From Solirubrobacter phytolaccae (GTDB taxonomy: Bacteria > Actinomycetota > Thermoleophilia > Solirubrobacterales > Solirubrobacteraceae), in NCBI RefSeq assembly GCF_027587195.1, contig NZ_JAPDDP010000044.1, forward strand, positions 1 to 64,000: a stretch of DNA of 64,000 nt. Reading direction: 5' to 3'. Within the stretch, counting starts at the first letter, position 1; every line of letters begins with the position of its first letter. The notes under the pieces were generated by a model. That model ran no database searches. It was not told where the DNA came from and saw only the letters and a list, made by a program, of their open reading frames with translations. The translations under genes and the position numbers were made by a program. Positions 41,939 through 50,763 of this stretch are shown here, piece after piece.

Positions 41939-43321
41939 TCAGGCTTGAACGGACTCGGGCCCGTGGAGTTGCGAGGCTCCGGTGTTGAAGTCGATCGTGA
42001 CCGTAATGGCCTCGCCGCGCGCGTAGGTGAGGACGTTGTCGTGGACGGAGACCGTCCGGTAGGGCGCGTCGGCGAAGGCGCGGCGGGCGGCGAGCAGGTG
42101 GCGGTAGTGGTGCAGGAGCGAGTCGGGATCGTCTTGCTGGGTGGCGACGTTGACGGCCGTGTGGTCGGGCGCGAACGGCAGCCACGCGTGCTCGGCCTCG
42201 GTGAACGAGCCGTCCGCGTCCCACTGCATCGGCGTGCGCACCGGGTCGCGGTTGCCGAACACCCACGGGTCCACCCGGCGCTCGGGCGGGATCTCGACGT
42301 CGCGCATGCCGATCTCGTCGCCGTAGTAGAGGGTCGGCGTGCCGCGCAGGGTGAGCAGGAGCGTCGCCGCGGCGCGCTCGTGGCCGGGCGGGAGGCGGCT
42401 GGCGAGCCGCGGGCGGTCGTGGTTGCCGGCCACCCAGTTCGGCCACGCGCCGTCCGGCAGCGCGCCCTCGTAGCGCTCGATCAGCTCGGCGACGTCGTGC
42501 GCGGTCCAGGGGGTGGAGAGCAGATGGAAGTTCGAGGGCAGGTCGAGCCCGGACGCGTAGTAGGCGACGAGCCGCTCGATCGGCAGGTACAGCTCGCCCA
42601 CGAGCAGCCGGTCGCCGACCGTGGCGCGGAAGGCGCGGATCGCGTCCTGGACCTCGGGGCGGTCGGTCGTGAACTCGGGGAGGAGCGCGGAGTAGGGATC
42701 GTCGCCGGGGCTGAAGTCCGGATTGGGCGGGTTGTCGCGCCGCTGGTCGTCCTTGAACAGCTGCCGCAGCGCGTCGATCCGGAAGCCGTCCGCGCCGTGC
42801 TCGCACCAGAACCGCAGCACGTCGAGCATCGCGGCGCGCACGTCCGGGTTGCGCCAGTCCAGGTCGGGCTGCTCGGGGAGATAGGCGTGGTAGTAGAAGC
42901 GCTCCCCGTGCGGGCTCCAGGCCGGCCCGCCGAAGTTCGAGACCCAGTTGTTGGGCACCTCGTCCGCCCAGATGAAGTACTCGGAGTGGTCCGTGAACCA
43001 CGGATGCTCGATCGACGTGTGGTTCGGGACGTAGTCGAGGATGAGCTTCAGGCCGAGCCGGCGCGCCTCTTGCGCCAGCGCGTCGAAGTCCTCGACGGTC
43101 CCGAACAGCGGGTCCACGTCCCGATGGTCGGCGACGTCGTAGCCGAAGTCGGCCATCGGCGAGCGGTAGAACGGGGAGAGCCAGACGCCGTCGACGCCGA
43201 GCCACTTCAGGTAGGGCAGCCGGCGGCGGACGCCTTCGAGGTCACCGACGCCGTCGGCGTTGGAGTCCTGGAACGAGCGCGGGTAGACCTGGTAGATCGC
43301 CCCGCGCTGCCACCAGGTCAT
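41939..43321 (-). CDS. GH13 alpha-glucosidase
   Basis: A 460-residue glycoside hydrolase family 13 enzyme without signal peptide. The GH13 motifs are all present: DYVPNH (96-101), GFRIDAL with nucleophile Asp183, VGELYLP with acid Glu243, and NHD (300-302). The N-terminal WWQRGAIYQVYPRSFQDSN is typical of oligo-1,6-glucosidases and alpha-glucosidases. It is somewhat short because domain C is reduced. It should cleave alpha-glucosides in the cytoplasm. It lies between secreted repeat proteins in one array, a surprising context for a cytosolic enzyme. Confidence 0.9.
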   Translation of the reverse strand: MTWWQRGAIYQVYPRSFQDSNADGVGDLEGVRRRLPYLKWLGVDGVWLSPFYRSPMADFGYDVADHRDVDPLFGTVEDFDALAQEARRLGLKLILDYVPNHTSIEHPWFTDHSEYFIWADEVPNNWVSNFGGPAWSPHGERFYYHAYLPEQPDLDWRNPDVRAAMLDVLRFWCEHGADGFRIDALRQLFKDDQRRDNPPNPDFSPGDDPYSALLPEFTTDRPEVQDAIRAFRATVGDRLLVGELYLPIERLVAYYASGLDLPSNFHLLSTPWTAHDVAELIERYEGALPDGAWPNWVAGNHDRPRLASRLPPGHERAAATLLLTLRGTPTLYYGDEIGMRDVEIPPERRVDPWVFGNRDPVRTPMQWDADGSFTEAEHAWLPFAPDHTAVNVATQQDDPDSLLHHYRHLLAARRAFADAPYRTVSVHDNVLTYARGEAITVTIDFNTGASQLHGPESVQA

Positions 43322-43330
43322 CCGGCGATC

Positions 43331-44704
43331 CTACGCGCGCACCCGCTTGGAACGCGTCGGTGCGATCGCGGCCGTGCCGAGGTACTCCGCGACATACGAC
43401 CTCGCGCGCTTGATCTTCACGCGATAGGTGCAGTCCGTGCGGAGCGTGGCGGTCTTCCCGCCGACCCGGACCTTGCCCGTGCACGGGACGTTCGCGGGCA
43501 GCGTCACCTTGCCCGTCGCCGTCAGGTTGCGGATGCGCAACGTGATCGCAGTGGCCTTGAAGCGTGCGACCGTCTTGGTGGTCGTGACGGCGGCGGTCTG
43601 CCCGGACGAGTCCGTGGCGATCGCGGTCAGTGTGTTGCGCCCGACGTCGCCGGCGGTGGGCGTGAACGCGCAGTCGTACGGCGCGACGGTGTCGACGCAG
43701 ATGACGCGGTCGTCGTCGAGCCACCGGACGCTCGCGATCCCGCGGTCGTCCTCGACGCTGACGCCGAGGTCCGTGCCCGGCCGCCACGCGATCCGCGGGG
43801 CCGCGTCGTCGATCGGGACGGCCGGGCGCTCACCCGCGACCAGGATCGTCTCGCACGTGGGGCTGACGACGTCGAACGGGTCCACGAGCGCGGTGTCGGT
43901 GCCGGCGCCGCAGCGCACGCGGTCGGGCAGACCGTCGCGGGCGAGCAGCGTGTCGTCGCCGTCCCGGCCGTCGAGCACGTCGATCCCGCCGCCGCCCGTG
44001 ATCGTGTCCGGCCCGGTGGCGCCGATCAGCTGGTTGGCGTCGTCGGTGCCGACGAGCGTGATCGGCCCGTACGGCGGCGCCGGAGGATCGGCCGGGTGCG
44101 GCATCGCGTCGCCGACGTCGACGTTCTCCAGATCGGGCAGGAAGTTCGCGTGGGTGCCCGCGTGGCCGTCGTCGGCGACGCCGTCGAGCGTGAGCGTCAC
44201 CGGACCGGTGAGCTTCACGTTCCACGGCAACTGGTAGACGGCGTGGTCGACGCCGGCGCCGCCCCCGACCGTGTCGCCGCGCTGGGCGTAGAACGTGTCG
44301 TCGCCGGCGGCGCCGGTGAGCGTGTCGGCCGCCTCGCCACCGACGATGAAGTCGCGCCCGCCGCCGCCGTCGGCGATCAGCGGGACGCGCAGGCCGCCGG
44401 CTTGGACGGCGTCGTTGCCGGCGCCGCCGACGACGACGACCTCGTTGACGCCCTCGCAGCGGAAGAACGTCGCGGACGACGACGTCGTGGCGTCCGTGGT
44501 GCAGCCGGTGGCGGTGATGGGATCGCGGTTGCCGTTCTGCGCGATGGCGGACAGCGCGTACTGACCGCCGTAGTCGAACGACACGTCGAGCGGTTCGCCG
44601 GACGTGCCGGTCAGGGTGACGCGGCCGTTGCTGTTGACCAGCGTCGCGGCGTCGGCCGAGGTCGTGAGCGCCAGGAAGGCGAGCAGGAACGCGAGGCGCC
44701 TCAT
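43331..44704 (-). CDS. Secreted RTX-like repeat protein with Ig-like C-terminus
   Basis: About 457 residues from ATG 44704. Signal peptide MRRLAFLLAFLALTTSADA. The N-terminal half has VVVGGAGNDAVQAGG, GGGGRDFIVGGEAADTLTGAAGDDT and similar calcium-type repeats, ending with ARDGLPDRVRCGAGTD...CE. The C-terminal half has beta-rich Ig-like parts (GIASVRWLDDDRVICVDT). It overlaps the upstream paralogue by 4 bp and the glucosidase starts 9 bases after it. Role unknown; probably surface-bound. Confidence 0.78.
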   Translation of the reverse strand: MRRLAFLLAFLALTTSADAATLVNSNGRVTLTGTSGEPLDVSFDYGGQYALSAIAQNGNRDPITATGCTTDATTSSSATFFRCEGVNEVVVVGGAGNDAVQAGGLRVPLIADGGGGRDFIVGGEAADTLTGAAGDDTFYAQRGDTVGGGAGVDHAVYQLPWNVKLTGPVTLTLDGVADDGHAGTHANFLPDLENVDVGDAMPHPADPPAPPYGPITLVGTDDANQLIGATGPDTITGGGGIDVLDGRDGDDTLLARDGLPDRVRCGAGTDTALVDPFDVVSPTCETILVAGERPAVPIDDAAPRIAWRPGTDLGVSVEDDRGIASVRWLDDDRVICVDTVAPYDCAFTPTAGDVGRNTLTAIATDSSGQTAAVTTTKTVARFKATAITLRIRNLTATGKVTLPANVPCTGKVRVGGKTATLRTDCTYRVKIKRARSYVAEYLGTAAIAPTRSKRVRA

Positions 44705-45981
44705 CGGACCGTCCTCACCGGGGAACGCTTGGCGGTGATCGCGTCGGTGCCGCCGTAGGTCGCGACGACCCGGCCGCCCTTGAGCGAGACGACGCGGTAC
44801 GCGCAGCTCCGGCCGAGCTTCGCGGTGCGGGTCGTCGTGCCGGCCTTGACCGTCACGGTGCCGCTGCACGGGATGCCGTTCGGCAGCGTCACCTTCCCGG
44901 AGGCGACGAACCGCTTCCCCTGTCGCTTGACGGTCAGGCTCACCGCGCGGGGGGTGAACTTCGGGACGACGAGCGTCCGGATCGCGGTGCTCGTCTGGCC
45001 GGCGGTGTCGCTCGCCACGGCGACGATCGTCTTGCGGCCGACGTCGGCGATCCCCGGGGTGAAGCGGCAGACGAACGGAGCGGCCTTGACGGTGCAGAGC
45101 ACGGTCTCGCCGGCGCTGAAGCGCACCTCGGCGACGCCGCGATCGTCGGTGGCGTCGACCGTGAGCGCGCTGCCGGCTCGCCAGGTGAGCTGCGGCGGAA
45201 GGTCCTGAACGCTCGGGACCGCCGTCGCCGTGACCTGGACGTCTTCGCAGCCCTCGGCCACCTGGTCGGCGCTGTCGACGAGGGCGATGTCGTTGCCGTC
45301 TCCGCAGCGGACGCGGTCCAGCTCGCCGTCGCGGGCATCGAGCGTGTCGTCGCCGCCGTTGCCGACCAGCACGTCGCTGCCGGCACCGCCGGTGATCCTG
45401 TCGGCGTAGTCGCCACCCGTGAGCGTGTTCGGGCCGGCGTCGCCGGTGAGGATCGCCGGGCCGCTGCCCACGAGCAGCTCCTCCACGCCGTCGACGATCC
45501 GGAACGGGCTGTCGCCGACGACGCCTTCGAAGGCGCTGTCGAGCGTGAGGCTCTGGGTCACGTCGCTGGAGCCGCGGCTGACGAGCTGGTCGATCCCGCT
45601 GCCCCCGCGGATCGTCGTCTGGGTGGGGGTGCGCAGCACGTTGATCACGTCATCGCCGGGGCCGGCGTCGAGCACCACGCGCGGGCCGCCCAGCAGGAAG
45701 GCGAGGTCGTCGCCGTCGCCGAGGTCAGCGACGACCGCCTGCACGCCCGGGCAGAAGTAGCCCTGGTTGAGCGCGTCCGTGAGCGTGCAGCCCTCGGCCG
45801 ACGTGAGGCGGTAGACGAGGACACCGCCGGGGTAATCCCGGACCTGGAAGTTCTCGCCGGCGCCTGGAGCCCCGGTGTAGGTGAGCGTCCCGCTCCGATT
45901 GACCGCTGTCGCCGCGTTGGCGGCGGGCGCCAGGGCAGCGCACAGCAGCGCCGCTCCGAGGCCAAGCATCCCTGCTCGCAT
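44701..45981 (-). CDS. Secreted RTX-like repeat protein with Ig-like C-terminus
   Basis: A 426-residue paralogue of the next gene. Signal peptide MRAGMLGLGAALLCAALAP, cut near ANA. It carries LGDGDDLAFLLGG, GPGDDVINVL and GGAGSDVLVGNGGDDTLDARDG repeats, then the cap DGELDRVRCGDGND...CE, then Ig-like strands (GVAEVRFSAGETVLCTVKA). The two proteins share domain order throughout, a clear tandem duplication. It lies 33 bases after the LOG-family gene on the same strand and may share its transcript. Confidence 0.78.
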   Translation of the reverse strand: MRAGMLGLGAALLCAALAPAANAATAVNRSGTLTYTGAPGAGENFQVRDYPGGVLVYRLTSAEGCTLTDALNQGYFCPGVQAVVADLGDGDDLAFLLGGPRVVLDAGPGDDVINVLRTPTQTTIRGGSGIDQLVSRGSSDVTQSLTLDSAFEGVVGDSPFRIVDGVEELLVGSGPAILTGDAGPNTLTGGDYADRITGGAGSDVLVGNGGDDTLDARDGELDRVRCGDGNDIALVDSADQVAEGCEDVQVTATAVPSVQDLPPQLTWRAGSALTVDATDDRGVAEVRFSAGETVLCTVKAAPFVCRFTPGIADVGRKTIVAVASDTAGQTSTAIRTLVVPKFTPRAVSLTVKRQGKRFVASGKVTLPNGIPCSGTVTVKAGTTTRTAKLGRSCAYRVVSLKGGRVVATYGGTDAITAKRSPVRTVR

Positions 45982-46014
45982 CCGTCCCCCGTTGAGTGGT
46001 GAGGATCGAACGTA

Positions 46015-46554
46015 TCAGGCGCGCAGCCACTCGGCGAGCAGCGTTGGCCCGTCCGGGGAGACCGTCAGCTTCGCGCGCGACTCGGGCTTGAGGAAGCCCG
46101 CGGCCGACGCATGGTCGAGGAACGCGGTGAAGCCGTCGTAGTAGCCGTTGGTGTTGACCAGGCCGAACGGCTTGTCGTGGATGCCGAGGTAGCTCCAGGT
46201 GTAGACCTCGATCAGCTCCTCGAGCGTGCCGATCCCGCCGGGGAGCGCGATGAACGCGTCGCTGAGCTCCGCCATCAGGGCCTTGCGCTCGTGCATCGAG
46301 CCGACGGTGTGCAGCTCGGTCAGGCCGGGGTGCGCGATCTCTTTGTCGACGAGGACCTGCGGAATGACGCCCGCGACCTCACCGCCCGCGGCGAGCGCGG
46401 TGTCGGCGACGAGGCCCATCAGGCCGACGGACGCGCCGCCGTAGACGACGCGGATCCCGCGCGTGGCGAGGACGGTGGCGAGCTGCGTGGCGGCTTCGGC
46501 GTAGGCGGGGTCGTTGCCGAGGCTGGACCCGCAGTAGACGCAGACGGACTTCAT
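46015..46554 (-). CDS. LOG-family (TIGR00730) nucleoside-monophosphate phosphoribohydrolase
   Basis: A 179-residue Rossmann-fold protein with CVYCGSSLG at the start, VVYGGASVGLMGLVAD, and the signature LPGGIGTLEELIEVYTW (PGGxGTxxE). In this family the enzyme removes the base from cytokinin-type or other nucleoside 5'-monophosphates. MHERKALM supplies the conserved Arg and Lys. Its ATG overlaps the aminotransferase stop by 4 bp. Whether it makes cytokinins here or is a general housekeeping hydrolase cannot be told. Confidence 0.9.
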   Translation of the reverse strand: MKSVCVYCGSSLGNDPAYAEAATQLATVLATRGIRVVYGGASVGLMGLVADTALAAGGEVAGVIPQVLVDKEIAHPGLTELHTVGSMHERKALMAELSDAFIALPGGIGTLEELIEVYTWSYLGIHDKPFGLVNTNGYYDGFTAFLDHASAAGFLKPESRAKLTVSPDGPTLLAEWLRA

Positions 46555-47615
46555 GCTTTGAGGGCCTTGAGGAGGCGATCGAGGTCGGACTCGTCATTCC
46601 AGGCGCCGACGGAGGCGCGCAGGTACGGCGTGCCAGGCAGGTTGCGGACGGCGACGCCGCGGGCGTTGAGCTGCTCGCGCCTGGCCTCGGGGTCGTCGAC
46701 CTCGAAGGTGACGAGCGTCGTGGCGCCACGGGGCGCGACCGTGAACCCGGCGTCGGCGAGCCGGGTCGCGAACGTGTGCGCGAGCTCGACGCCGCGCGCG
46801 TAGATCGTCTCCAGACCTTCGGCCTCGAGCACGTCCAGCGCGACCTTCGACAGCGCGACGGCCTCGCGCGGCAGCGGCAGGTCGAACCGGTTCGCGGTGC
46901 CCTTGAGCGAGCTGTCCAGCCCGTGGCTCGTGTCCTCGAACGAGAAGTACGTCGGCGCGATCGTGCGCACCCGCTCGCCGAAGTCCGGGTCCAGGTAGAG
47001 CATCCCGGTGCCGTCGGCGCCGCAGAGCCACTTCTGGCCGGGGCCGGCGTAGGCGACGCAACCGAGCTCGTGCACGTCGACCGCGATCGCGCCCGCGCCC
47101 TGCGCGCCGTCGAGGATCACCGGCACGGGCACGTCGGCCAGCTCCGCCGGCGCGACCTCGCCCGTGATCCAGCTCACGTGCGAGGCGGCGACGAGCGTCG
47201 TCTTCTTGGTCACCGCGTTCGCGAGCTCCGCGATCGGCACCTCCTTGACCGTCGCGCCGCGGTGGCGGGCGGCGATCAGCGGCCCGATCAGGCCGGGATG
47301 CTCGGCGTCCGAGGTGATGATCTCGTCCTTGGCGCTGATCGCGAGGCCGGCCAGGATCACGCCCAGCCCCGCGGTCGTCCCGCTCGTCACCGCGACGTCC
47401 TCAGGCGCGCAGCCGAGGACCCGCGCGTAGCCGGTGCGCAGCGCGTCCCCGAGGTCGTGCCGGCGCTCGAAGTGCGGCATCAGCCGGCCGTCGGTGAGCT
47501 GCGCGTCGAGCTCGGCCCGCGCGGCCTCCGCGGCGGCCCGTGGAATCGGTCCGTCCGTGCCCGCGTTCAGGTACGCGAGCTGCTGCAGAACGGGGAACTC
47601 GTCGCGGAAACCCAT
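46551..47615 (-). CDS. Class V aminotransferase
   Basis: 354 residues from ATG 47615, where homology begins with FPVLQQLAYLNAGTDGPIPRAA. The PLP site is seen in TSGTTAGLGVILAG (phosphate loop), AASHVSWITGEVAP, and GPGQKWLCGADGTG with the Lys that binds PLP. It resembles cysteine desulfurases and isopenicillin N epimerase-like enzymes but has no Cys loop of the desulfurase type that I can identify. The substrate is unknown. It is coupled to the LOG gene and lies 13 bases after the Rpf-like gene. Confidence 0.85.
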   Translation of the reverse strand: MGFRDEFPVLQQLAYLNAGTDGPIPRAAAEAARAELDAQLTDGRLMPHFERRHDLGDALRTGYARVLGCAPEDVAVTSGTTAGLGVILAGLAISAKDEIITSDAEHPGLIGPLIAARHRGATVKEVPIAELANAVTKKTTLVAASHVSWITGEVAPAELADVPVPVILDGAQGAGAIAVDVHELGCVAYAGPGQKWLCGADGTGMLYLDPDFGERVRTIAPTYFSFEDTSHGLDSSLKGTANRFDLPLPREAVALSKVALDVLEAEGLETIYARGVELAHTFATRLADAGFTVAPRGATTLVTFEVDDPEARREQLNARGVAVRNLPGTPYLRASVGAWNDESDLDRLLKALKA

Positions 47616-47628
47616 GCGGCTGCGGACC

Positions 47629-48216
47629 CTAGCGGCCGCAGACCGGCCACGGCGACGCGCCCTCGCGGGCGTACAGCATCGCGGCGCGCTGGTTCTGCTC
47701 AGCCTCCGAGGCCTGTGCCGGGTTCCCGCTGCCGCCGACGCTCGCCCACGTCTGCAGCGTGAACTGGAACTTGCCGTAGAAGCCGTTGCCGGTGTCCGTC
47801 CCCGGGTTCCCGCCGGACTCACACGCGGCGATCGCCTCGAGCGTGGGGGAGGCGGTCGCGTCGCGCGCCTTCACGACCCGCCGGCGCTCCCGGCGCTCCT
47901 CCTGCTTGATGTCCACCCGGAGCGATCGAATCCGGCGCGCGATCGTGGCGGGCGGATCATCACCCACCCGGCGCCGGTACCGGACCGGCGAGAACCCCTG
48001 GTCCTTGTGGTCGGCGAGCCGGCGGGCGAGTCGCCACGCCTTGCGCGTCAACCGCTCCTGCGCGAGCTCCGTCTTGACCTCACGCATCTGCGAGGCGACG
48101 GTCAGATGTCCGGCGAGCGGCGCCTGGATGTCCGACTGGGCGGCGGCCTTCACCGACGCGGGTACTGCGAGAGTCGCGGCGCCCACGGCCAATACGACGG
48201 TCGTGGTCGTTCGCAT
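47629..48216 (-). CDS. Resuscitation-promoting factor-like secreted protein
   Basis: 195 residues from ATG 48216 with a Sec signal peptide (TTTVVLAVGAATLAVP, cut near KAAA). The middle is basic and coiled. The C-terminal 75 residues are an Rpf domain: LEAIAACESGGNPGTDTGN, where the Glu in ACESGG is the catalytic residue, then FYGKFQFTLQTWASVGG and the final SPWPVCG with the partner Cys. Rpf proteins cleave cell-wall glycan and promote growth from dormancy. Usual for Actinobacteria and strong support for the taxonomic call. Confidence 0.9.
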   Translation of the reverse strand: MRTTTTVVLAVGAATLAVPASVKAAAQSDIQAPLAGHLTVASQMREVKTELAQERLTRKAWRLARRLADHKDQGFSPVRYRRRVGDDPPATIARRIRSLRVDIKQEERRERRRVVKARDATASPTLEAIAACESGGNPGTDTGNGFYGKFQFTLQTWASVGGSGNPAQASEAEQNQRAAMLYAREGASPWPVCGR

Positions 48217-48580
48217 GCTGTTCCCTTCGTTCGCTTGCGGCGAGCGAGTCACCGTAGCGGCCGCGTTCGACGGAACCGCGAACGGCGGATCACACCCGCG
48301 GGCGCCGCGTCAAGCAAACTCGCGCTTCGCGGCGAGCCCGCTTGACCCGTCGCGGCGGGCGTGATGTGGGCAGGTGAGGAGGGTTCCCCTCACTGTGCGA
48401 ACGCACAGGCGTTCACCGCGATTCGATCACGAGAGACCAAGCGCGCTCGTGCGGGACAGGGGGTATGCCCGGAAACTTCCGCTCAGCGAAAGTTTCCGGA
48501 CACACCCCCCGCGAACCCGGCCCGAGCGATACCAACGGGGGAGCGCACAGCGGGTGTGCTCGCAGTTCCGGCCCGGAAGG

Positions 48581-48592
48581 CGGTTCGAACCG
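48581..48592. promoter_or_regulatory. Palindrome over the thrS -35 region
   Basis: CGGTTCGAACCG is perfectly palindromic and ends 11 bases before the -10 hexamer TAGCAT (48604-48609). A bound repressor would block the promoter. Confidence 0.35.
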
Positions 48593-48603
48593 CGGCGCCG
48601 CAC

Positions 48604-48609
48604 TAGCAT
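48604..48609 (+). promoter_or_regulatory. -10 element of thrS, leaderless start
   Basis: TAGCAT ends 8 bases before the GTG at 48618, with no Shine-Dalgarno; identical to the hexamer at 36802. Confidence 0.5.
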
Positions 48610-48617
48610 GCCTGCCC

Positions 48618-50567
48618 GTGCGCGTCCCGCTTCCCGACGGCTCTGTCCGTGAGCTCCCCGACGGCTCCACCGGAGCCGACCTCGCCGCCGATATCGGTCC
48701 GGGCCTTGCCCGGGCCGCGCTGGCCATTCGTGTCCTTGACGAGAGCAAGACGGAGCAGCGCGACGGGACGGCCTATGACGACGGCCGGATCGTCGACCTG
48801 GACGCGCCGCTCACCGACGGGCAGCCGATCGAGATCCTCACCGCCAAGGCGGGGGACGGCGACGCGCTGAAGCTGCTGCGGCACGACATCGCGCACGTGC
48901 TGGCCGAGTCGGTGCTGGAGCTGTATCCGGGGACGAAGGTCAGCATCGGGCCGCCGATCGCGGACGGCTTCTACTACGACTTCGACTTCCCCGAAGGCGT
49001 GACGATCAACGAGGACGACTTCCCGAAGATCGAAGCGCAGATGAAGAAGCACGTGAAGGCCGCCGAGCCGTTCGTGCGCACGGAGGAGACCACGGCCGAG
49101 GCGATCGACCGGTACCTGCGTGAGGACCAGCCGTACAAGGTCGAGCTGATCGAGGACCTGGTGACCAACCAGGGCGTCAAGACCGTCGGCATCTACACCA
49201 ACGGCGAGTTCAAGGACCTGTGCCGCGGGCCGCACGCGCCGGACACGGGCCGCGCGAAGGCGTTCAAGCTCACCTCCGTCGCCGGCGCGTACTGGCGCGG
49301 CGACGCGAACCGCCAGATGCTCACCCGCATCTACGGCACCGCGTTCGCGACCAAGGACGAGCTCAAGGAGCACCTGGAGCGCCTGGAGGAGGCGCGCAAG
49401 CGCGACCACCGCCGGCTCGGCCGCGAGCTCGGGCTGTTCGCGTTCTCGGAGACCGCGACGGGCTCGGCGTTCTGGCTCCCGCACGGCACCCAGCTGTTCA
49501 ACACGCTGGTCGGGCTCTCGCGCGAGATGGGCGAGCAGCGCGGCTACACCGAGGTCAAGACCCCGCAGCTGTTCGACTCGCAGCTGTGGAAGACCTCGGG
49601 CCACTGGGACAAGTACCGCGACAACATGTTCGTGACCGAGTCCGAGGGCAAGCAGCTCGCGCTGAAGCCGATGAACTGCCCCGGGCACTGCCAGCTCTAC
49701 AAGCTGCAGAAGTTCTCGTACCGCGATCTGCCGGTGCGCTACTCCGAGCCGGGCCTGCTGCACCGCAACGAGCTCTCGGGGACGCTGCACGGGCTCATGC
49801 GGGTGCGCCACTTCGCGCAGGACGACGCCCACATCTTCTGCACCGAGGACCAGCTCCAGGACGAGGTCACGGCCGCGCTGGAGTTCGCGTTCGCGACCTA
49901 CCGGATGTTCGGCTTCGACGTGGAGGTCGAGCTCTCGACCCGTCCCGAGCAGCGGATCGGTGCCGAGGAGCTGTGGGACCGCTCGGAGGCCGCGCTGGAA
50001 GCGGCGCTGCAGGCCAACGACCTCGAGTACCGCGTCAACGAGGGCGACGGCGCGTTCTACGGGCCGAAGATCGACCTGCACATGCGTGACTCGCTGGGCC
50101 GCTCGTGGCAGCTCGGCACGGTCCAGCTCGACTACAACTTCCCGGAGCGGTTCGAGCTCACCTACACCGGCGCCGACAATGTCGAGCACCGGCCGGTGAT
50201 GATCCACCGCGCGCTGATGGGCTCCTACGAGCGCTTCATCGGCATCCTGATCGAGCACTACGGCGGCGACTTCCCGGCCTGGCTCGCGCCGGTCCAGGCG
50301 ATCGTGCTGCCGGTGTCGGACCGTCACATCGACTACGCGAACGAGCTCAAGGCCCAGCTGAGCGGCTTCCGGGTCGAGGTCGACCACCGCACGGAGTCGA
50401 TCGGCCGCAAGATCCGCGACGCGGAGCTGCGGAAGATCCCGTACATGCTCGTCGTCGGCGATCGTGAGGTCGAGGAGCGGACCGCGTCGGTGCGCCGGCA
50501 CAAGGAAGGCGACCAGGGCGCGCTGTCCGTCGAGGCGCTCAAGGAGCAGCTCTCACAGCCGGAATAG
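48618..50567 (+). CDS. thrS: Threonyl-tRNA synthetase
   Basis: 649 residues from GTG 48618, where the TGS domain begins (VRVPLPDGSVRELPDG). Next comes the editing domain with RHDIAHVLAESVLELYPG and LCRGPHAPDTG, whose His and Cys form the metal-binding hydrolytic site that removes mischarged Ser. The class II core has motif 1 around FWLPHGTQLFN, LKPMNCPGHC with a zinc Cys, and motif 3 in HRALMGSYERFIG. The C-terminal anticodon domain starts near WLAPVQAIVLP. It attaches Thr to tRNA-Thr. All domains and key residues are present. Transcribed alone from a leaderless promoter. Confidence 0.95.
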   Translation: MRVPLPDGSVRELPDGSTGADLAADIGPGLARAALAIRVLDESKTEQRDGTAYDDGRIVDLDAPLTDGQPIEILTAKAGDGDALKLLRHDIAHVLAESVLELYPGTKVSIGPPIADGFYYDFDFPEGVTINEDDFPKIEAQMKKHVKAAEPFVRTEETTAEAIDRYLREDQPYKVELIEDLVTNQGVKTVGIYTNGEFKDLCRGPHAPDTGRAKAFKLTSVAGAYWRGDANRQMLTRIYGTAFATKDELKEHLERLEEARKRDHRRLGRELGLFAFSETATGSAFWLPHGTQLFNTLVGLSREMGEQRGYTEVKTPQLFDSQLWKTSGHWDKYRDNMFVTESEGKQLALKPMNCPGHCQLYKLQKFSYRDLPVRYSEPGLLHRNELSGTLHGLMRVRHFAQDDAHIFCTEDQLQDEVTAALEFAFATYRMFGFDVEVELSTRPEQRIGAEELWDRSEAALEAALQANDLEYRVNEGDGAFYGPKIDLHMRDSLGRSWQLGTVQLDYNFPERFELTYTGADNVEHRPVMIHRALMGSYERFIGILIEHYGGDFPAWLAPVQAIVLPVSDRHIDYANELKAQLSGFRVEVDHRTESIGRKIRDAELRKIPYMLVVGDREVEERTASVRRHKEGDQGALSVEALKEQLSQPE

Positions 50568-50571
50568 AGGG

Positions 50572-50599
50572 GACCCGTGGGCATCCTTGCCCTCGGGTC
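50572..50599 (+). terminator. Hairpin after thrS
   Basis: GACCCGTGGGCA (50572-50583) pairs with TGCCCTCGGGTC (50588-50599) with one mismatch over the loop TCCT. There is no T-run. Confidence 0.5.
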
Positions 50600-50666
50600 A
50601 CCACTGCTTGCCGTCGCCATCCCTGGCTTCGGCTCGACCTGGGTAATCGACTCCCAAAACGGGAAC

Positions 50667-50696
50667 TTGAGACCTCAGGATGTTTCGCCCTATACT
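50667..50696 (+). promoter_or_regulatory. Promoter of infC-rpmI-rplT
   Basis: TTGAGA (50667-50672) and TATACT (50691-50696) are spaced by 18 bases, a good housekeeping sigma promoter. Transcription near 50703 would give a leader of about 60 bases before infC. Confidence 0.7.
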
Positions 50697-50763
50697 TCGT
50701 GACGTTGAATACGCGTTCCCATACCGCGCCGCGTTCTTGACGCTCGGCGCCCACACCAGCTAG

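Larger units (their letters stand above)
48217..48617. other. 401-base divergent intergenic region with three palindromes
   Basis: The region lies between the divergent rpf-like gene and thrS. It holds a hairpin at 48304-48356 (GCCGCG/CGCGGC outer, GTCAAGC/GCTTGAC and CTCGC/GCGAG inner), a hairpin at 48459-48509 (GGGGGT/ACCCCC outer, CCGGAAACTT/AAGTTTCCGG inner), the 12-bp palindrome CGGTTCGAACCG at 48581-48592, and the thrS -10 element. I see no gene and no recognisable T-box or c-di-AMP riboswitch. Confidence 0.6.

Noticed and set aside
40548-43205. Very long open frames opposite or across real genes, such as 40548-43205 (minus) and 41426-44758 (plus)
   Set aside because: They run across several well-supported genes in other frames, are Arg/Gly/His-rich without motifs, and arise from high GC content.
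48217-48617. T-box or c-di-AMP riboswitch upstream of thrS or rpf
   Set aside because: GAACCGCG near 48587 recalls the T-box end, but the conserved T-box core is absent and thrS starts right after its promoter. No c-di-AMP riboswitch core could be traced on the minus strand.
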